Part shown: positions 57,665 to 64,000 of the stretch, piece by piece
How positions within the stretch are numbered: the stretch's first letter is position 1
Layout of the letters: each line of letters begins with the position of its first letter
Notes under the pieces: generated by a model
Told to the model about the DNA's origin: nothing
Seen by the model: the letters and a program-made list of their open reading frames with translations, nothing else
Database searches by the model: none
DNA from: an uncultured Bacteroidales bacterium
Lineage (GTDB): Bacteria > Bacteroidota > Bacteroidia > Bacteroidales > UBA932
NCBI GenBank assembly: GCA_934725015.1
Contig: CAKVAS010000009.1
Location: 27,972-91,971 of the forward strand
Reading direction: 5' to 3'
Length of the DNA stretch: 64,000 nt
Program-made: the position numbers and the translations under genes

Positions 57665-58615
57665 ATGAAAAAGAGGTACGAATTTGACAAGGACAGCCTC
57701 AGCATGAGGAAGGAACGCCTGACTTTCAAGAAGTTCGGCGGGAGGTTTCTGTCGTTTGTCCTGCTCTCTCTCTCGCTGACGGTGGCGTTCTATCTGGTGT
57801 TCTCGCTCTGCTTCAACACAAAGACCGAGGCCGCCCTGAAGGAACAGAACCGGGCCTATGAGTCGCAGCTTCCTGCCCTTCAGGAGAAGGCTTCAATGCT
57901 TTCCGCTGAAATACAGCGTCTCTCAAGGCGCGACAACCGGATTTATCGTGAGATTTTCCTGACTGATTCCCCGGAGCTGGACCTCAGCTCGTCGCTTGCC
58001 TTTCTGAGCGGTCTCGACACCGTCCCCGACACGGACATCGAGAAATACGCCGCTGCCAAGACGGACACCCTCTGCGCCAAGGCCGTGCGCATCGAGGAGA
58101 ACATGAGGCGTGCGCTTGCGGCCGTCTCCGGGGAAGGCGCGGTGATTCCTCCGATGCACGCGCCGATAGAGCCTCTGTCCTACGCGCAGACGGGTGCCTC
58201 CGTCGGCACCAAGATAAACCCCTACTACAAGGTGGAGACCCCGCATACGGGGCTTGACATCATCTCCGAGGCGGATGTTCCGGTTCTTGCCGCGGCCGAC
58301 GGGACCGTCACCGAGGTCGTGCGCTCGATGAAGGGGCAGGGCAATATGGTGGAAATCACCCATGATGGAGGCTACACGACAAGATATGCCCACCTCGCGG
58401 CAATCAATGTCCGCAAGGGCGCGAGGGTTCGCAGGGCTGCCGTCATCGGCCGCGTCGGAATCTCCGGCAACGCGTACGCCCCTCATCTCCACTACGAGGT
58501 CCGGCGCGACACCGTGGTCCTCAATCCGGTGAACCATTTTTTCGCGTCCGTCAGCCCGGAGGAATATTTCAACATGATGATAGTTTCCACAAATACCAAA
58601 CAGTCAATGGATTAA
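57665..58615 (+). CDS. M23-family metallopeptidase-like cell-wall protein, copy 2
   Basis: The 316-residue protein has the same build as copy 1: short basic N-terminus, one helix (SFVLLSLSLTVAFYLVFSL), a coiled coil (ALKEQNRAYESQLPALQEK), then a LytM domain with HTGLDII and PHLHYEV zinc-binding motifs. The usual FGxR segment before the first His is replaced by VGTKINPYY, so activity may be altered, although the metal ligands remain. It follows copy 1 by 139 bp. The pair could act as a hetero-complex in cell-wall turnover. Confidence 0.88.
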   Translation: MKKRYEFDKDSLSMRKERLTFKKFGGRFLSFVLLSLSLTVAFYLVFSLCFNTKTEAALKEQNRAYESQLPALQEKASMLSAEIQRLSRRDNRIYREIFLTDSPELDLSSSLAFLSGLDTVPDTDIEKYAAAKTDTLCAKAVRIEENMRRALAAVSGEGAVIPPMHAPIEPLSYAQTGASVGTKINPYYKVETPHTGLDIISEADVPVLAAADGTVTEVVRSMKGQGNMVEITHDGGYTTRYAHLAAINVRKGARVRRAAVIGRVGISGNAYAPHLHYEVRRDTVVLNPVNHFFASVSPEEYFNMMIVSTNTKQSMD

Positions 58616-58690
58616 CCTGTCATTTCTGATATAACATCTCATTTGATATAAACCTGTCATTTCGAGCGAAGCGAGAAATCTTTTAACAAT
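58616..58690. repeat. REP-like element with direct repeats
   Basis: AACCTGTCATTTC occurs at 58614 and again at 58651, followed by GAGCGAAGCGAGAAATCTTT. This arm is shared with the inverted repeat at 9092-9131, so the element is dispersed. The element lies 18 bp before the MerR gene. Confidence 0.65.
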
Positions 58691-58707
58691 AAGAAAAAAT
58701 CTTTTAG

Positions 58708-59028
58708 ATGATGGAAAAAATATGCTACACGATAGGCGAGGTCGCCAAGGAACTCGGGGAGAACACCTCCACCGTCAGGTTCTGGAGCGACTCTTTTCCC
58801 AAGTTCCTGCGTCCAACGCGCAATGCCAAGGGCAACAGGATTTATAAGCCGGAGGACATCGAGACCCTGCGTCTGATTCAGTTCCTCCTCAAGACCGAGC
58901 GGCTGACCATCGAGGGAGCTACGAAGCGCATGATTGAGGACAAGAAGGGCGCGGAGAGAAAGTTCCGTGTCGTGGAGTCGCTCCTGTCCATAAGGGAGCA
59001 GCTGGTGGAGATTGCAAAGGGAATGTGA
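58708..59028 (+). CDS. MerR-family transcriptional regulator
   Basis: The 106-residue protein has the MerR winged-helix N-terminus: YTIGEVAKELGENTSTVRFW, then RPTRNAKGNRIYKPEDIETL, followed by a helix and a short coiled coil. There is no C-terminal effector domain, as is usual for the short MerR proteins of Bacteroidota. ATGs at 58708 and 58711 are equivalent. Its target is unknown; the M23 genes upstream and nif3 downstream are on the same strand. Confidence 0.9.
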   Translation: MMEKICYTIGEVAKELGENTSTVRFWSDSFPKFLRPTRNAKGNRIYKPEDIETLRLIQFLLKTERLTIEGATKRMIEDKKGAERKFRVVESLLSIREQLVEIAKGM

Positions 59029-59115
59029 CCTGCCTTGGCTGGAAACGGCGCATTTTATGGGATATTCCGACAGTGTCTATAATGTAATACAGTGTCTATA
59101 AATATAATAAGGTAT

Positions 59116-59943
59116 ATGGCGACAGTGAATGACAACGAAAGGCCGGCCCGCGTCCGCGACGTGATTGACGTGATTCGCGGCTTCGCGCCCGAAAGCGTGC
59201 AGGAGAGCTGGGACAACAGCGGGCTCAGCGTCGGGGACGAGAACGCCGTGGTGACGGGCGTGCTTGTGGGCTTTGACTGCACTCCGGAACTGGTCGATGA
59301 GGCGGCGGGCTGCGGCGCGAACCTCATAGTGACGCACCACCCGCTGATATTCGGCGGACTGAAGAGGATAACTCCGGAGGATGCGGTCGGAGTCGCGGTG
59401 ATGAAGGCAATCCGAGGGGGAATCTCGATTTATTCCGCCCATACGAGCGCCGACAAGGTCGTCGGGGGAGTCAGCTGGGCTATGGCCCGCAGGCTGTCCC
59501 TTGAGGATGTCGCGATCCTCGACCCCGACAGGGCGGTCTCCGTTCCGGGGAGGGAATACGGACTCGGGGCGGTGGGCAATCTTCCTGAGCCGATGCCGGT
59601 TGAGGAGGCTGTGAAGGTCGTGAAGGAGGCGTTCCGCATTCCGGTGGTGAAGTCTTCGAGGCTGTGGCCGGGACTCGTGGTGAGCCGTGTGGCGGTCTGC
59701 GGCGGTTCAGGCTCGTCGCTGATTGCGAAGGCCCGCTCGGCGGGCGCGCAGCTGTATCTCTGCGGCGACATATCATATCACCATTTCTTCACTCCCGAAG
59801 GCTTCGTCGTCATGGATGTGGGTCATTATGAGAGTGAAGTCGATATTGTTGATATTTTATTTTCCTTGATTAGGAAAAATTTTCATACCTTTGCAGTTCG
59901 CATTACGCGACTTGATTACACCAACCCGATATATTATTTCTAA
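59116..59943 (+). CDS. Nif3/YbgI-family dinuclear metal-binding protein
   Basis: The 275-residue protein starts at ATG 59116. Family blocks are VRDVIDVIRGFAPESVQESW, DNSGLSVGDE, LIVTHHPLIFGGLKR (the metal-binding His pair) and GDISYHHFFTPEGFVVMDVGH with the second metal site. It is shorter than the common ~365-residue form, lacking the CutA-like insert. The C-terminal tail FHTFAVRITRLDYTNPIYYF resembles the end of Bacteroidota homologues. Nif3 proteins form hexamers with unknown enzyme activity. The zinc-ribbon gene follows after 5 bp, a conserved pair. Confidence 0.9.
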   Translation: MATVNDNERPARVRDVIDVIRGFAPESVQESWDNSGLSVGDENAVVTGVLVGFDCTPELVDEAAGCGANLIVTHHPLIFGGLKRITPEDAVGVAVMKAIRGGISIYSAHTSADKVVGGVSWAMARRLSLEDVAILDPDRAVSVPGREYGLGAVGNLPEPMPVEEAVKVVKEAFRIPVVKSSRLWPGLVVSRVAVCGGSGSSLIAKARSAGAQLYLCGDISYHHFFTPEGFVVMDVGHYESEVDIVDILFSLIRKNFHTFAVRITRLDYTNPIYYF

Positions 59944-59948
59944 GCGAT

Positions 59949-60767
59949 ATGGCTACAACAAAGAAAACTAAGAAAATCGAGACTCCGATTGACCGTCACG
60001 AGACTTTCGTGTCAATCCAGAAGAACTTCGCGGACTCGGACATCAGCGTCGAGGAGAAGCTGAAGGCGCTCTATGACCTCCAGCAGACTGACTGCGCCAT
60101 TGACAGGATTGTCCAGCTCCGGGGCGAGCTTCCTATGGAGGTCGAGAGGCTTGAAAACGAGATTGCGGAACTCAAGGCCAAGTCCGCCCACATCTCGGCG
60201 ATGATTGAGGAGTTCACGAGGGGCATTGCGGAGAACAAGCACAATATCGTGGAGTGCGATATGCAGATTGAGAAGTACCGTTCGCAGCTCGACAACATTT
60301 CCAACAGCCGCGAGTACGACTCCATCAACAAGGAGATAGAGAATCAGGACCTGCTCCGCCAGATTGCCGAGAAGAACATCGGCGAGGCGAAGGAGAGGAT
60401 TGCCGACAAGAAGGCCGACCTCGAGGTCATCAAGGAGAGGATTTCCGTCCGCAACGACGACCTCGCGGCGAAGAAGGAGGAGCTTGCGTCCATCGTGGAA
60501 TCCACCGCCAAGGACGAGGCCGCTCTTCAGGCGAAGAGGGAGGCCTGCGCTGCCAAGATTGACGCGAGGACGATGAGCGCATACGAGCGCATCCGCGAGA
60601 GCAGCCACAACCACCTCGCCGTGGTGGGGATTTACAACGGCAACTCATGCGGCGGCTGCTTCAACACCATAGCTCCGCAGAAGCTGATTGACATAGCCTC
60701 CAATAAGAAGCTCATCATCTGCGAGTATTGCGGAAGGATTCTGGTGAACCCGGACTTTGAACAGTAG
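59949..60767 (+). CDS. Coiled-coil protein with C-terminal C4 zinc ribbon
   Basis: The 272-residue protein has a long coiled coil from about residue 40 to 200 (LPMEVERLENEIAELKAKSA) and a C-terminal zinc ribbon CGGCFNTIAP ... CEYCGRILV, matching the zf-RING_7/CT398 family. Such proteins bind nucleic acid or interact with type III or flagellar parts in some bacteria, but their role in Bacteroidota is unknown. It is adjacent to and probably co-expressed with nif3, as in related genomes. Confidence 0.88.
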   Translation: MATTKKTKKIETPIDRHETFVSIQKNFADSDISVEEKLKALYDLQQTDCAIDRIVQLRGELPMEVERLENEIAELKAKSAHISAMIEEFTRGIAENKHNIVECDMQIEKYRSQLDNISNSREYDSINKEIENQDLLRQIAEKNIGEAKERIADKKADLEVIKERISVRNDDLAAKKEELASIVESTAKDEAALQAKREACAAKIDARTMSAYERIRESSHNHLAVVGIYNGNSCGGCFNTIAPQKLIDIASNKKLIICEYCGRILVNPDFEQ

Positions 60768-60793
60768 TATTTTACAGTTAAGACCTGCATAAC

Positions 60794-62368
60794 ATGGCTG
60801 AAGAGCGGAAACCGAGAACTGGCAGACGCAAGGCTTCAGACATCAATCTTGACAATTTAGGGCTTGAGATGGGAAACAAACCGCCTCAAGCTCTTGATGT
60901 CGAGGAGGCTGTCCTCGGAGCGCTGCTGATTGAACCGAACTGTGTCGATGAGGCTATGGGGGAGCTGACCCCCGAGTGCTTCTATTCCAAGAAGAACAGG
61001 ATGATTTTTGAGGCGATGACCGCTCTTGTGAACGAGCACGTCACGATTGACGTGATTTCGGTCTCGCAGAAACTCAAGTTTCAGGAGAACTTCGACGCTG
61101 TCGGCGGCGCTCCGGCGCTGGTCCAGCTTTCCATGCGCGTAGCCTCTGCGGCCAACATCGAGTACAACATCAAGGTACTCAAGGAAAAGAACATCCAGCG
61201 CGAGCTGATTACGGCCGCCTACAAGGTGCTCCAGACTGCCTACAAGGAGTCTGTCAATGTCGAGGACCTGATGGACATGGCCCAGACCGAGGTGTTCAAG
61301 GCCATCCAGAACAATGTCAAGAAGGAGGCGCAGCTCATCGGCAGCGCCATCAACGAGGCCATGGAGGCTCTCCAGAATGCCCAGGACCATCCGGGACTCA
61401 GCGGGGTGCCTTCCGGATTCGCCTCTCTGGACAAGGTTACGCAGGGCTGGCAGCCTTCGGACCTCATCATCCTTGCGGCGCGTCCTTCCGTCGGTAAGAC
61501 CGCGTTCGTGCTGAACGTGGCGCGCAACGCTTCGGTGCAGTTTCATGTGCCGGTGGCGATTTTCTCACTTGAGATGCCTACAATCCAGCTTGCAAAGCGT
61601 CTTATGACCTCCGAGTCGCGCATCGACGCGGCGAAGATCAAGGGCGGCGTGCGGCTCGAACCCTACGAGTGGACTCAGCTTGAGACCCAGCTCGCCGAGC
61701 TTGCAAAGGCTCCGCTCTACATAGACGACACTCCTTCTCTGCCGGTCAACGAGTTCCGTTCCAAGGTGAAGCGGCTCGTGAACCAGAAGGGCGTGAAGCT
61801 TGTCATCGTCGATTACCTCCAGCTGATGCAGGGACCGGCCGAGCTGCGCGGAATGCGCGAGCAGGAGGTCGCCGCAATCTCGCGTACCCTCAAGGCCACG
61901 GCCAAGGAGATGCAGATTCCTATCATCGCCCTTTCGCAGCTTTCCCGTCAGTCCGAGATGAGGGACGGAAGCCGGCGAAGGCCTCAGCTGAGCGACCTGC
62001 GTGAGTCCGGCTCCATCGAGCAGGATGCGGACATGGTGCTCTTCATCCACCGTCTTGACTATCAGGGCATGGCGGCTTCGGCCGAGGAGGTCGGCGCGAC
62101 GCAGCTCATCATCGCCAAGCACCGTAACGGTGAAATCTGCGACATTCCTCTGCGCTTCCACCACGAGGAGGTTCGCTTCGTCGATGAGAGCGACAGCACC
62201 TACAACCTTGCGGACAGCGTCGGCTCCGCGATGAACAGCGAGGCGGCTCCGGCCGGCTTCCCGCCGCAGACCACTCCTGACGGCTATGCTCCGCAGGGCG
62301 GATTCCCGGGCCCGGGGATGTCGGGCGGCTTTGACGGCGGAAGCGAGTTCGCCGACACCGGATTCTGA
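60794..62368 (+). CDS. dnaB: Replicative DNA helicase DnaB
   Basis: The 524-residue hexameric helicase unwinds DNA at the replication fork. The N-terminal domain has PPQALDVEEAVLGALLIEPN; the RecA-like domain has Walker A ARPSVGKTAF (around residue 233), SLEMPTIQLAKRLM and Walker B KLVIVDYLQLM, followed by LSQLSRQSEMRDGSRRRPQL and SGSIEQDADMVLFIHR. No intein is present. The C-terminal tail is Gly/Pro-rich (GGFPGPGMSGGFDGGS), typical of single-stranded-binding-partner-like ends. It begins 26 bp after the zinc-ribbon gene. Confidence 0.97.
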   Translation: MAEERKPRTGRRKASDINLDNLGLEMGNKPPQALDVEEAVLGALLIEPNCVDEAMGELTPECFYSKKNRMIFEAMTALVNEHVTIDVISVSQKLKFQENFDAVGGAPALVQLSMRVASAANIEYNIKVLKEKNIQRELITAAYKVLQTAYKESVNVEDLMDMAQTEVFKAIQNNVKKEAQLIGSAINEAMEALQNAQDHPGLSGVPSGFASLDKVTQGWQPSDLIILAARPSVGKTAFVLNVARNASVQFHVPVAIFSLEMPTIQLAKRLMTSESRIDAAKIKGGVRLEPYEWTQLETQLAELAKAPLYIDDTPSLPVNEFRSKVKRLVNQKGVKLVIVDYLQLMQGPAELRGMREQEVAAISRTLKATAKEMQIPIIALSQLSRQSEMRDGSRRRPQLSDLRESGSIEQDADMVLFIHRLDYQGMAASAEEVGATQLIIAKHRNGEICDIPLRFHHEEVRFVDESDSTYNLADSVGSAMNSEAAPAGFPPQTTPDGYAPQGGFPGPGMSGGFDGGSEFADTGF

Positions 62369-62400
62369 ACTTGATTCCGCACACTTGCTGGTTTTGAAAT

Positions 62401-63387
62401 TTGAGGGCGGCACTTCATATCTTAGGACTTCTTCTCCTCGCGTCGGCGGCATTTCTGCCCCTGCGGGGTTCCGTGTCTTCCGCCCCCTGTGCGGCCTCAG
62501 GGATGACGGCGGCTGCGGGCGCGTCTGACACGGCACTGACAAATGCTCCCGACAGTTCCGCCTCGGCCTTGACAAATGTTCCCGACAGTTCCGCCTCGGC
62601 GGGCCGCACGGGCTGTATTCCGGTCGGAAGCCTCGCGCAGGACAGCCTCGCCTTCAGGGCGGGGGAGACGATGTCCTTTGTGCTGCACTATAATTGGGGT
62701 ATAATAAACTCCGACGTCGGCACCGCGACGGTGAAACTGGAAGCTGTTGATTTCAACGGCATTCCGGCATTTCACTGCGACGTTTCCGGCCGCACGACCC
62801 GGCTATACGACCTCGTTTTCCGTGTCCGCGAGCAGTTCGACTCATGGTTCACCTGCGACGGCCTCCGCCCCCTCAAGTTCACCCGTGACACCCACGAGGG
62901 CAAGTACGACGCGCTCAACACCTACGTCTATGACTGGGACCGCTCCGTAATCGTCGCCGACGTCTATTCGACTTCCAGCGGGCAGCGCAACCTTGAACTG
63001 CCTCTCGACCGCTGCACCTACGACCTCCCGTCCCTGTTCTTCCTCGCGAGGAACATGAACATGAGCGCCGTCACTCCTGAGGTTCGCTATCCGATGACCT
63101 TCGCTATCGATGACGACGTGTATAATGTCCACTTCATACTCCACGGACGCGAGACCATCGACGTCAAGGGACTCGGGCGCATAAACACGATAAAGTTCAG
63201 CGCAAGGCTTCTCGCGGGCGGGGTTTTCAGGAGCGACACCGACATGACGATATACATCTCCGACGACGCGAACAGGCTTCCGGTCTATTTCGAGGCTCCG
63301 CTCCTTGTCGGAAAGGCGACCGGCCGGATGACCTCCTGCTCTAATCTGGCGCATCCGTTCTCGTCGATGGTCAGAAGGGCACGGTGA
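62401..63387 (+). CDS. DUF3108 exported protein
   Basis: The 328-residue frame begins at a TTG (62401) that supplies a signal peptide (LHILGLLLLASAAFLPLRG); no ATG in the right place exists, so a non-ATG start is likely. After a repeat region with LTNAPDSSASA and LTNVPDSSASA (33-bp tandem, about 62538-62601), a DUF3108 domain follows: FRAGETMSFVLHYNWGIINS, GLRPLKFTRDTHEGKYD, PLDRCTYDLPSLFFLARNMN and ARLLAGGVFRSDTDMTIYIS. The domain is a periplasmic beta-rich fold of unknown function. The gene starts 32 bp after dnaB and is followed by rseC. Confidence 0.85.
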   Translation: MRAALHILGLLLLASAAFLPLRGSVSSAPCAASGMTAAAGASDTALTNAPDSSASALTNVPDSSASAGRTGCIPVGSLAQDSLAFRAGETMSFVLHYNWGIINSDVGTATVKLEAVDFNGIPAFHCDVSGRTTRLYDLVFRVREQFDSWFTCDGLRPLKFTRDTHEGKYDALNTYVYDWDRSVIVADVYSTSSGQRNLELPLDRCTYDLPSLFFLARNMNMSAVTPEVRYPMTFAIDDDVYNVHFILHGRETIDVKGLGRINTIKFSARLLAGGVFRSDTDMTIYISDDANRLPVYFEAPLLVGKATGRMTSCSNLAHPFSSMVRRAR

Positions 63388-63446
63388 ACCGGAAATGAAA
63401 AAGACGGCCTGCGTATGCATGAGATGATGTTTTGAATACTGAATAT

Positions 63447-63866
63447 ATGGACAAAAAAAAGGAAATATACCATGACGGTCGCATAGTGGAGATAACTCCG
63501 GACTTCACTTCCGTCGAGATAATCAGCTCATCGGCGTGCTCACAATGCCATGCGAAGGGACTCTGCGGATTCTCGGAGGAGGAGAGCAAGGTCGTGATGC
63601 TTCCGACCGACCCCTACACTGAGAGGAAGGTCGGCGACAGGGTCAACATCGCCCTCAAGCAGACGATGGGGTTGAAAGCCGTGTGGATATCTTATGTGAT
63701 TCCCTTGATAATCTTAATGATTTTAGTGTTATCTTTGTCCTCCGTTATCGGTAACGAGTTATGGACCGGGCTCGCCGCAATAGGGGGCGTGGCTCTCTAT
63801 TACTTGGTTATCTGGCTGTTACGGGATAAGCTGAGGAATGAATTTGTCTTTTACATAAAGGACTGA
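63447..63866 (+). CDS. rseC: RseC/MucC-family membrane protein (SoxR-reducing)
   Basis: The 139-residue protein starts at ATG 63447; a TTG at 63432 would be an in-frame alternative. CSQCHAKGLCGFSEE at the N-terminus carries the conserved cysteines of this family, and two helices follow: AVWISYVIPLIILMILVLSL and LWTGLAAIGGVALYYLVIWL. It usually precedes the rnf/rsx electron-transport operon, which would lie just past the window. The gap to the window end is at least 134 bp, longer than expected for that operon. Confidence 0.88.
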   Translation: MDKKKEIYHDGRIVEITPDFTSVEIISSSACSQCHAKGLCGFSEEESKVVMLPTDPYTERKVGDRVNIALKQTMGLKAVWISYVIPLIILMILVLSLSSVIGNELWTGLAAIGGVALYYLVIWLLRDKLRNEFVFYIKD

Positions 63867-64000
63867 TTCGTTTCCCTAAGTGATGAATGCCTGATTGGAA
63901 CTTGCATAAAGTTTAAAGTTATATATCTTAGTATATGACAAATTTTAGAAAACAGTAGTTTATAATATTGATTATCAAATAATTATATTGCAAAAGACCT
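63867..64000. other. AT-rich sequence at the window end
   Basis: No ORF, promoter match or hairpin could be fixed in this 134-bp stretch. It includes long A/T runs and ends within unexplained sequence. Confidence 0.4.

Noticed and set aside
59886..59893. TACCTTTG promoter box inside the 3' end of nif3
   Set aside because: The bases encode the conserved C-terminal tail HTFA of Nif3 proteins, so the match can be a coding coincidence; the downstream gene is probably co-transcribed.
1..64000. CRISPR arrays, tRNA or rRNA genes, insertion sequences
   Set aside because: No regularly spaced repeats, cloverleaf sequences, rRNA-like segments or transposase with terminal repeats were recognised by reading; a dedicated scan was not possible.

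Overview
The window reads as a chromosomal segment of a GC-rich member of the Bacteroidota, most likely order Bacteroidales. The evidence is a SusC/SusD pair, BACON/DUF5689 lipoproteins, fimbrillin-type proteins, a GH97 enzyme, a RseC homologue, and recurrent promoter boxes of the Bacteroidota type (TAnnTTTG) in place of -35/-10 pairs. Genus cannot be fixed from the sequence. No rRNA, tRNA, CRISPR array or insertion-sequence transposase was recognised.

Region 1 (1-15966) is a polysaccharide-utilisation-like locus: truncated SusC, SusD, two DUF5689 surface lipoproteins, an endonuclease/exonuclease/phosphatase (EEP) lipoprotein, a GH97 glycosidase, a protein fusing a glycerophosphodiesterase to a GH13 amylase-type enzyme, a dicarboxylate-type symporter and a second EEP enzyme. 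This mix points to a phosphate-containing, alpha-linked glycoconjugate as substrate (inference).

Region 2 (about 16000-31560) is accessory DNA, visibly more AT-rich between about 20 and 31 kb. It holds a six-gene operon of exported proteins (18514-25678) behind a promoter with nine consecutive G in its spacer, and four AAA+ ATPase genes associated with five copies of a perfect or near-perfect hairpin. One ATPase gene has a second copy reduced to its palindrome, promoter, first four codons and last 31 codons. A cluster of very small genes (54, 61, 27 and 68 aa) closes the region.

Region 3 (31561-43800) encodes surface proteins: three fimbrillin-related lipoproteins, one apparently frameshifted at a G6 run and one a large fusion of fimbrillin, BspA-type leucine-rich repeats and an M64 metallopeptidase; then a Ser/Thr kinase/LRR-lipoprotein pair divergent from a three-gene operon of exported proteins.

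Region 4 (43800-64000) is mostly core genome: Rpn-type nuclease, nucleoside transporter, tgt, two LPS-transport permeases (one fused in frame to methionyl-tRNA formyltransferase), ilvA, thiamine pyrophosphokinase, alaS, two M23 endopeptidase-like proteins, a MerR regulator, a Nif3 protein, a zinc-ribbon coiled-coil protein, dnaB, a DUF3108 protein and rseC. Hairpin repeats of two families lie between several of these genes.
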